A DNA stretch of 28,827 nt from an uncultured Schaedlerella sp. (lineage in GTDB: Bacteria > Bacillota > Clostridia > Lachnospirales > Lachnospiraceae): the NCBI GenBank assembly GCA_934435195.1, contig CAKSAJ010000030.1:1-28827 (forward strand), read 5' to 3'. The position numbers were made by a program, and so were the translations under genes. Under the pieces are notes generated by a model. That model searched no databases. It saw only the letters and a list, made by a program, of their open reading frames with translations, and was not told where the DNA came from. This document shows, piece after piece, positions 24,656-28,827 of this stretch (positions are counted from its first letter, which is position 1; every line of letters starts with the position of its first letter).

Positions 24656-26194
24656 ATGATAATCGTAAAAGAATACAGAGGACATATCCGTAACTGGGAG
24701 GCTCTGTGCAAAGAACTGAATATCGATGCTTCATTAAAAAGAGAGGCAAGAGAGGAAGAAATTTTAATTCGTGCATATCAGACATGGGGATATGAGATGG
24801 CGGATCATATGCATGGAATGTTCGCATTTGCATTGTGGGATGAAGAAGAGAAAAAATTGTTCTGCCTTCGTGATCAGTTTGGAACAAAACCATTCTATTA
24901 TTATGAGACAGCAGACGGACAACTTCTGTATGGTACAATGATCAGTCAGATTATGGACAAACCGGGGTTTGTAAAAGAATTAAATGAAGAAATGTTACAG
25001 TTGTATTTATCACTGACTTATGTTGCAGGAGAGAATACATTTTTCAAAGGTGTTAAGAAATTGCTGCCTGGAAGATATTTAATCTGGCAGAACGGAAAAA
25101 TGAAAATAGAGAGATACTGGAAACCGGAATTCCATCCGGACGAGAGTAAATCACTGGAAGACTGGGCAGATGAGATTCATTCTACGCTGAAAGAAATTAT
25201 GCCGGAAGTCAAAACCGCAGATGAAAAAGCAGAGTCATTTTTGTCAGGCGGAGTGGATTCTTCTTATGTACTTGCAATGTCGGATGTAAAAATGTCGGAT
25301 TCTTGCGGATATGATGAAGCACGCTTTGATGAGTCACCATTGGCGAAAGAAACAGCAGATATTTTAGGAAGAGAAAACAGCCGTTGCAGAATTACACCGG
25401 AGGCATATTTTGATATTGTGCCTTGGGTAATGTATAATATGGAGCAGCCGCTGGGAGATGCTTCAGCAATTGTATTTGCACTTGGATGCAGAGCAACAGC
25501 AGAGCACACAGATATTTGTTATTCGGGAGAAGGCGCAGATGAATTTTTCGGCGGATACAATATGTATCGTAATGCAGAAAGATATGGTGAGAATCTGAAA
25601 ACATTTTATGTTGGAAATACGAACATCATGAAAGAGGAGGAGAAAAAGCGTATTCTGAAGAAATATGATCCAGATGTACTTCCGATTGAACTGGCAGCAG
25701 GTATCTATGAAGAAACAGAAGGACTGGATCCACTTACAAAGATGTCAGATGTTGATATTCAGATTTGGTTGGAGGGAGATATTTACCTTAATGTAGATAA
25801 GATGAGTACAGCGGCAGGGCTGGAAGTTCGTATGCCATTGACAGATAGAAGAATTTTTGATATTGCATCCAGAATGCCATCTCGTTACAAAGTGAATGAA
25901 GAACAGAATAAAGTTGCATTCCGTACAGCAGCGGCAAAAGTTCTTCCGGAGGAAATTGCTTTCCGTAAGAAATTAGGATTTATCGTGCCTATTCGTATCT
26001 GGATGGCGGATGACAGATATAATAAAGATGTGCGTGAAAAATTCCAGAGTGATATAGCTGAGAAATTCTTCAATATGGAAGAGATACAGGCTATTTTTGA
26101 TGATTATGTTGGCGGAAATTCAGATAACTGGAGAAAAGTGTGGACAATCTATACATTTCTTGTTTGGTATGAGGAATACTTTGTGAAAAGATAA
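24656..26194 (+). CDS. Asparagine synthetase B-like protein without glutaminase nucleophile
   Basis: The 512-residue protein has a partial class II amidotransferase domain followed by a complete ATP-pyrophosphatase domain. The synthetase part has SFLSGGVDSSYV (SGGVDS at 197-202), GEGADEFFGGYN, LNVDKMSTAAGLEVRMPL and RKKLGF, all AsnB motifs. The N terminus starts at VKEYRGHIRNWEALCKEL, which aligns with YNGEIYNYRELREEL of AsnB, so about 50-70 usual residues, including catalytic Cys2 of MCGI, are missing. The upstream 84 bases encode nothing resembling them. It may use free ammonia or make an amide other than asparagine. The start at 24656 follows AGGAGAGG (24640-24647); an in-frame ATG at 24635 is less likely. 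Confidence 0.88.
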   Translation: MIIVKEYRGHIRNWEALCKELNIDASLKREAREEEILIRAYQTWGYEMADHMHGMFAFALWDEEEKKLFCLRDQFGTKPFYYYETADGQLLYGTMISQIMDKPGFVKELNEEMLQLYLSLTYVAGENTFFKGVKKLLPGRYLIWQNGKMKIERYWKPEFHPDESKSLEDWADEIHSTLKEIMPEVKTADEKAESFLSGGVDSSYVLAMSDVKMSDSCGYDEARFDESPLAKETADILGRENSRCRITPEAYFDIVPWVMYNMEQPLGDASAIVFALGCRATAEHTDICYSGEGADEFFGGYNMYRNAERYGENLKTFYVGNTNIMKEEEKKRILKKYDPDVLPIELAAGIYEETEGLDPLTKMSDVDIQIWLEGDIYLNVDKMSTAAGLEVRMPLTDRRIFDIASRMPSRYKVNEEQNKVAFRTAAAKVLPEEIAFRKKLGFIVPIRIWMADDRYNKDVREKFQSDIAEKFFNMEEIQAIFDDYVGGNSDNWRKVWTIYTFLVWYEEYFVKR

Positions 26195-26234
26195 TTACTA
26201 AATAAAGTAAAAAGCAGTAGAAGGAGGCTGGATT

Positions 26235-27146
26235 ATGTCAAAATCAGGTGTTTGTTTTAGACTAAAGGCTACATTAGGAGACAAGAAAAGAGATAAGAAT
26301 TTAGTAGAGCCGGAAGATGTAGAAAAGCTGTCAAATATTCCATATGCATCCACAGACAAATATAATCTGCTGGATATTTATTATCCGAAAAAGGCAGAAG
26401 GCTTATTGCCTGTGATTGTAAATATACATGGTGGAGGTTATGTATATGGTACAAAGGAAGTATATCTTCACTACGGAATGTTTCTTGCACAGCAGGGGTT
26501 TGTGGTTGTGAACTTCAATTATCACCTTGCACCGAAATATAAATTCCCTGTGCAGCTGGATGAAATCAATCAGGTGTTGAACTGGGTGGAAAAGCGGGAA
26601 GGAAAGTTCCATATGGATATTAAAAATGTATTTCTGGTTGGCGATTCGGCAGGCGCTCAGTTGACCAGTCACTACAGTACAATTTATTCCAATCCGGAAT
26701 TTGCCAAGATGTATGATTTTGCATTGCCAGAGAAACTGTGTATCAGAGGTATTGCGTTAAATTGTGGTATGTATGATATCACAGAGCAGGCACTATCCAG
26801 AAATGACGGCGAAAAACAGCCGATAGATATGGCAGATTTGATGCAGGATTATCTCGGTAAAGACAGGGAAAGTATTCAGGAGAAATTAAAGGTAACACAG
26901 TATATTACTGATCAGTTTCCACCGGCATTTGTTATGACATCATGGTATGATTTCCTGAGAGAAAAGGCAAAGCCAATGTATGAATTGTTGAAAGAACGTG
27001 GTGTGCAGGCAGAATATAAATTATATGGAGAAGAAGGACAGAATTATATGGGACATGTGTTCCATTGTAATATGAACCTGGAAGAAGCAAAGAGATGCAA
27101 TCTTGATGAAATAGAATTTTTTAAGACATTGATTTGTGAGGAGTAA
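26235..27146 (+). CDS. Alpha/beta hydrolase, HSL-type esterase
   Basis: Serine hydrolase of 303 residues in the hormone-sensitive-lipase family. The oxyanion motif HGGG is at 65-68, and the nucleophile S138 is in GDSAG. The acid is probably in SWYDFLREKAK, and the catalytic histidine is near GHVFH close to the C terminus. No signal peptide is evident, so it is likely cytosolic and acts on small acyl or acetyl esters. It lies 40 bases after the asparagine-synthetase-like gene with a good AAGGAGG, so the pair may be cotranscribed, though a shared pathway is not evident. Confidence 0.9.
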   Translation: MSKSGVCFRLKATLGDKKRDKNLVEPEDVEKLSNIPYASTDKYNLLDIYYPKKAEGLLPVIVNIHGGGYVYGTKEVYLHYGMFLAQQGFVVVNFNYHLAPKYKFPVQLDEINQVLNWVEKREGKFHMDIKNVFLVGDSAGAQLTSHYSTIYSNPEFAKMYDFALPEKLCIRGIALNCGMYDITEQALSRNDGEKQPIDMADLMQDYLGKDRESIQEKLKVTQYITDQFPPAFVMTSWYDFLREKAKPMYELLKERGVQAEYKLYGEEGQNYMGHVFHCNMNLEEAKRCNLDEIEFFKTLICEE

Positions 27147-27148
27147 AA

Positions 27149-27333
27149 ATTCAAGTCGAGCAGCCGCGAGACTTGGCGCGTGATTCTGGTCAGCGTAAGC
27201 TGACACATTCTTTACAGAATCACTGCGCATCCTCGCGGAGCGTTTATCTCAGTTGGAGATTGGACTCCAACTGAGACAAATTTGCTGTTACTCACCACTT
27301 GAAAGAGGTGGGAGTCTTCTCGACTGAGATAAA
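27149..27333 (+). repeat. Structured repeat family 1, copy A
   Basis: Three structural blocks follow in order. Hairpin 1 pairs CAAGTC (27152-27157) with GACTTG (27170-27175). Hairpin 2 pairs GCGCGTGATTCTG with CAGAATCACTGCGC (27176-27228) with one bulged T at 27224, an inner GTCAGC/GCTGAC hairpin and an unpaired pyrimidine-rich strand. A conserved ATCCTNNCGGAG box (27229-27240) follows. Block 3 has an outer stem TTTATCTCAGT/ACTGAGATAAA (27243-27253, 27323-27333) and an inner GACTCC/GGAGTC pair (27263-27268, 27311-27316) around TTGCTGTTACTC and a CCAC/GTGG hairpin. All blocks recur in copy B. The strand is assigned by convention; either DNA or RNA could be the functional form. Confidence 0.75.
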
Positions 27334-27335
27334 AG

Positions 27336-27376
27336 AGTTCCGAAGAAAGAGGTTATTAATCTCTTTTTTCGGAACT
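27336..27376. terminator. Bidirectional terminator between esterase and EFR1 genes
   Basis: AGTTCCGAAGAAAGAG pairs with CTCTTTTTTCGGAACT with one G.T pair, in the convergent gap and just after repeat copy A. Both strands have A/T-rich flanks. Confidence 0.75.
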
Positions 27377-27381
27377 TAATG

Positions 27382-28164
27382 TTACATGAAAATCTCTGCC
27401 TGTTTATCGCTTTTGCAGATTTTGGTCAGTTTCTTCTGCGCCATATTTAGTTTCATGTTGCTGACATAGCGGGCTTTCTTTTTACAAGAGTAGACGCACT
27501 TCATACAGGAAATACATTTTTTCTTATCAGTTTTTTTAGGATTTTCCATGGAAATAGCACCGGCAGGACAGGCTTTAGCGCATGCCTTACATTCCGTACA
27601 AAGATTCACATCTGTTTTTGGAACGAGCGGAATGGTTCCATATTTTTTATAAGGAGTGTTTCCCGGAATCTGAATATCAACATTATTAAAATCTACAGCG
27701 TTGCGAAGCTTGCGGTTCAACTGGACTCCGAAATCCGCAATGACTTTCAAGTCTGCCTTATTCGGTCGGCTCATTCCAATCTGGCGCACGATGGAGTGTT
27801 GTACAGGAAAGGCGCCGGCGCCGATTACTTTGAATCCGCGACTCTCAACTTCGTTTTTTAATTCCAAAAGCGCGTCTTCGTATTCGCGGCATCCGTATGT
27901 AGCAATCAGTGCAGCAGGAGTGTTATCACCCTTTAATGTTTCAAAATATTCCAGAAATGTGGCGGGAACACGGCCACCATAAACAGGAATTCCGAAAAGA
28001 ACAAAATCGTTGCTCTTGAAATGCAGAGTTGGTTTCTTTTCTTTGTGGATAGAGAGGTCGTAAGATACCGATTTTAAATCGATGTTTCTGGCGGTCTCTA
28101 TAATAACTTTTCTTGTTGTTCCGGTTGGACTGAAGTAGACCAGACCTAGTTCGTTCATTTTCAT
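27382..28164 (-). CDS. EFR1-type flavodoxin-ferredoxin fusion protein
   Basis: Predicted cytosolic electron-transfer protein of 260 residues. The N-terminal flavodoxin-like part has the FMN phosphate loop SPTGTTRK (12-19). The C terminus carries two CxxCxxCxxxC motifs, CTECKACAKACP and CISCMKCVYSC, binding two [4Fe-4S] clusters. I place the start at 28164 (MKMNELGLVYFSPTG), preceded by AAAGGAG on the minus strand. A longer frame to 28275 would run into repeat copy B and has no ribosome binding site. The gene is convergent with the esterase and is bracketed by repeat copies A and B. The redox partners are unknown. Confidence 0.88.
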   Translation of the reverse strand: MKMNELGLVYFSPTGTTRKVIIETARNIDLKSVSYDLSIHKEKKPTLHFKSNDFVLFGIPVYGGRVPATFLEYFETLKGDNTPAALIATYGCREYEDALLELKNEVESRGFKVIGAGAFPVQHSIVRQIGMSRPNKADLKVIADFGVQLNRKLRNAVDFNNVDIQIPGNTPYKKYGTIPLVPKTDVNLCTECKACAKACPAGAISMENPKKTDKKKCISCMKCVYSCKKKARYVSNMKLNMAQKKLTKICKSDKQAEIFM

Positions 28165-28222
28165 AAAGAATTCTCCTTTGTTAAAAATATAAAGGTCAGA
28201 CATCGCAGGTCCGACAAAGTAT

Positions 28223-28404
28223 AATTCAAGAATGCTTCTGCATTCTTGCTGCGAGATGCGCGTCATGCAATGCATGACATACTTCTTCTGCGCATCTCTG
28301 CAATCCTGCCGGAGGCTATATCAGATGGAGGATTGACTCCCACCACTGATACTGATTTGTTACTCGCCACCTACAGAGGTGGGAGTCATCTCACATCTGA
28401 TATA
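28223..28404 (+). repeat. Structured repeat family 1, copy B
   Basis: The same order of blocks as copy A. Hairpin 1 pairs CAAGAATGC (28227-28235) with GCATTCTTG (28240-28248). Hairpin 2 pairs GCGAGATGCGC with GCGCATCTCTGC (28251-28301), with a bulged T at 28299, an inner GTCATGC/GCATGAC hairpin and ATACTTCTTCT unpaired. ATCCTGCCGGAG follows at 28303-28314. Block 3 has outer stem TATATCAGAT/ATCTGATATA (28317-28326, 28395-28404) and inner stem GACTCCCACC/GGTGGGAGTC (28335-28344, 28378-28387). Stem sequences differ from copy A but stay paired. It lies between the EFR1 gene and the rRNA operon. Confidence 0.75.
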
Positions 28405-28481
28405 ACTATATCATAAGTAAAGGGAAAACGCACTGTATAAACGTAGGATTAAAAAGGAGATTTAAGGGGATTTTTTAGTCA

Positions 28482-28508
28482 GAATTGCGTGAATTGTCTG
28501 AATTGTGC
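28482..28508. repeat. Three tandem 9-bp repeats upstream of rRNA promoters
   Basis: GAATTGCGT, GAATTGTCT and GAATTGTGC lie head to tail at 28482-28508, ending 26 bp before the first -35 box. The regular 9-bp spacing suggests a binding array or an upstream element, but no factor is known. Confidence 0.5.
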
Positions 28509-28534
28509 GAAAAAAATAAAAAACAAGAAAAACG

Positions 28535-28563
28535 TTGACAATTACAAATAAGAATGATAAGAT
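28535..28563 (+). promoter_or_regulatory. rRNA operon promoter P1
   Basis: TTGACA (28535-28540) and TAAGAT (28558-28563) are exactly 17 bp apart with an A-rich upstream stretch resembling an UP element. GTCGCT/AGCGAC forms a leader hairpin just downstream (about 28571-28610). Confidence 0.8.
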
Positions 28564-28629
28564 AGTTTTCGTCGCTGAGACAGACCGAGAGGCGCTGAGA
28601 TGAAGCGACAAAGAAAAATAAAAAAGTTG

Positions 28630-28658
28630 TTGACAAACGACAAAAGATGTGATAATCT
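28630..28658 (+). promoter_or_regulatory. rRNA operon promoter P2
   Basis: TTGACA (28630-28635) and TAATCT (28653-28658) are 17 bp apart. Tandem strong promoters 95 bp apart followed by a long leader are typical of rRNA operons. Confidence 0.8.
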
Positions 28659-28663
28659 ATTAA

Positions 28664-28827
28664 AGCTGTCGCTTGAGACGACAACAAAACAAAGAACATT
28701 GATAACTAAACAATAGACAACAGATCCTTGAAAATTTCTTTAAGAGAAAATTTTTTAAGAACGGTTTATAACAAACCAAAACAACAGTAAAGGGATAGAT
28801 TAGCTAGAGTTAATCTTGACTAGAACA
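28664..28827 (+). other. rRNA operon leader, upstream of 16S rRNA
   Basis: The region contains GATCCTTGAAAATTTCTTT (about 28722-28740), which resembles the boxA-like antitermination region of Firmicute rRNA leaders. A GATTA/TAATC hairpin lies near 28797-28814, and the tail ends ACTAGAACA. The 16S gene itself is not in the window and is inferred to start just after it. No tRNA is seen here. Confidence 0.7.

Noticed and set aside
28165..28275. N-terminal extension of the EFR1 protein
   Set aside because: It has no ribosome binding site and enters repeat copy B; the start at 28164 has a good site and the expected flavodoxin beginning.
28475..28699. Minus-strand 74-codon ORF in the rRNA promoter region
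   Set aside because: It lies across two good rRNA promoters and has low-complexity, Phe/Ser-rich translation.

Overview
The window is a stretch of chromosome from an AT-rich, endospore-forming Clostridia. The best fit is a gut Lachnospiraceae of the Dorea / Ruminococcus torques / Blautia type, inferred from gene content and protein style; no search was run. Supporting signs are a T-box-controlled valS, the spoIIAA-spoIIAB-sigF operon followed by spoVAA-spoVAB, strong AGGAGG ribosome binding sites, an EFR1-type flavodoxin-ferredoxin, and a 137-residue protein of a kind seen in Lachnospiraceae. Nearly all of it is ordinary core genome, mostly on the + strand. No phage genes, transposase or CRISPR array are visible.

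Layout. 1-360: non-coding, rich in hairpins. 369-3522: promoter, T-box leader, valS and its terminator. 3601-8703: LtaS-like sulfatase, folC, a 45-residue ORF and a membrane TPR protein, closely packed and ending at a terminator. 8787-11542: spoIIAA, spoIIAB, sigF, a 58-residue membrane ORF, spoVAA and spoVAB, most of them overlapping. 11613-13020: a beta-hydroxyacid dehydrogenase and a nitroreductase. 13045-13131: a very long perfect hairpin, then a lone PTS EIIA on the minus strand. 13872-17561: truA, exonuclease III and two G3E/COG0523 GTPase-like proteins, probably one operon. The first GTPase has a large His-rich insert; the second looks fused to a YcgQ/DUF1980-like domain. 17602-19444: an AraC regulator divergent from a DapF homologue in which both catalytic cysteines are replaced. 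19461-19677: hairpin array and terminator. 19764-24571: GntR regulator, clpC, a conserved 137-residue protein and radA. 24656-27146: an asparagine-synthetase-like protein with no glutaminase nucleophile, then an HSL-type esterase. 27149-28404: an EFR1 protein gene bracketed by two copies of a structured repeat. 28482-28827: tandem promoters and leader of an rRNA operon whose 16S gene should begin just past the window.

The most unusual items are: (1) the repeats at 27149-27333 and 28223-28404, which share hairpin order, a bulged T and short sequence blocks while their stems differ by compensating changes; (2) a second hairpin family shared by 227-312 and 13058-13115; (3) the DapF homologue with Ser72 and Thr219 where cysteines belong; (4) the paired COG0523 proteins; (5) the asparagine synthetase without a glutaminase active site; (6) an ACAGTAAC octamer recurring around the gntR-clpC cluster. 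All functional statements rest on reading motifs by eye.
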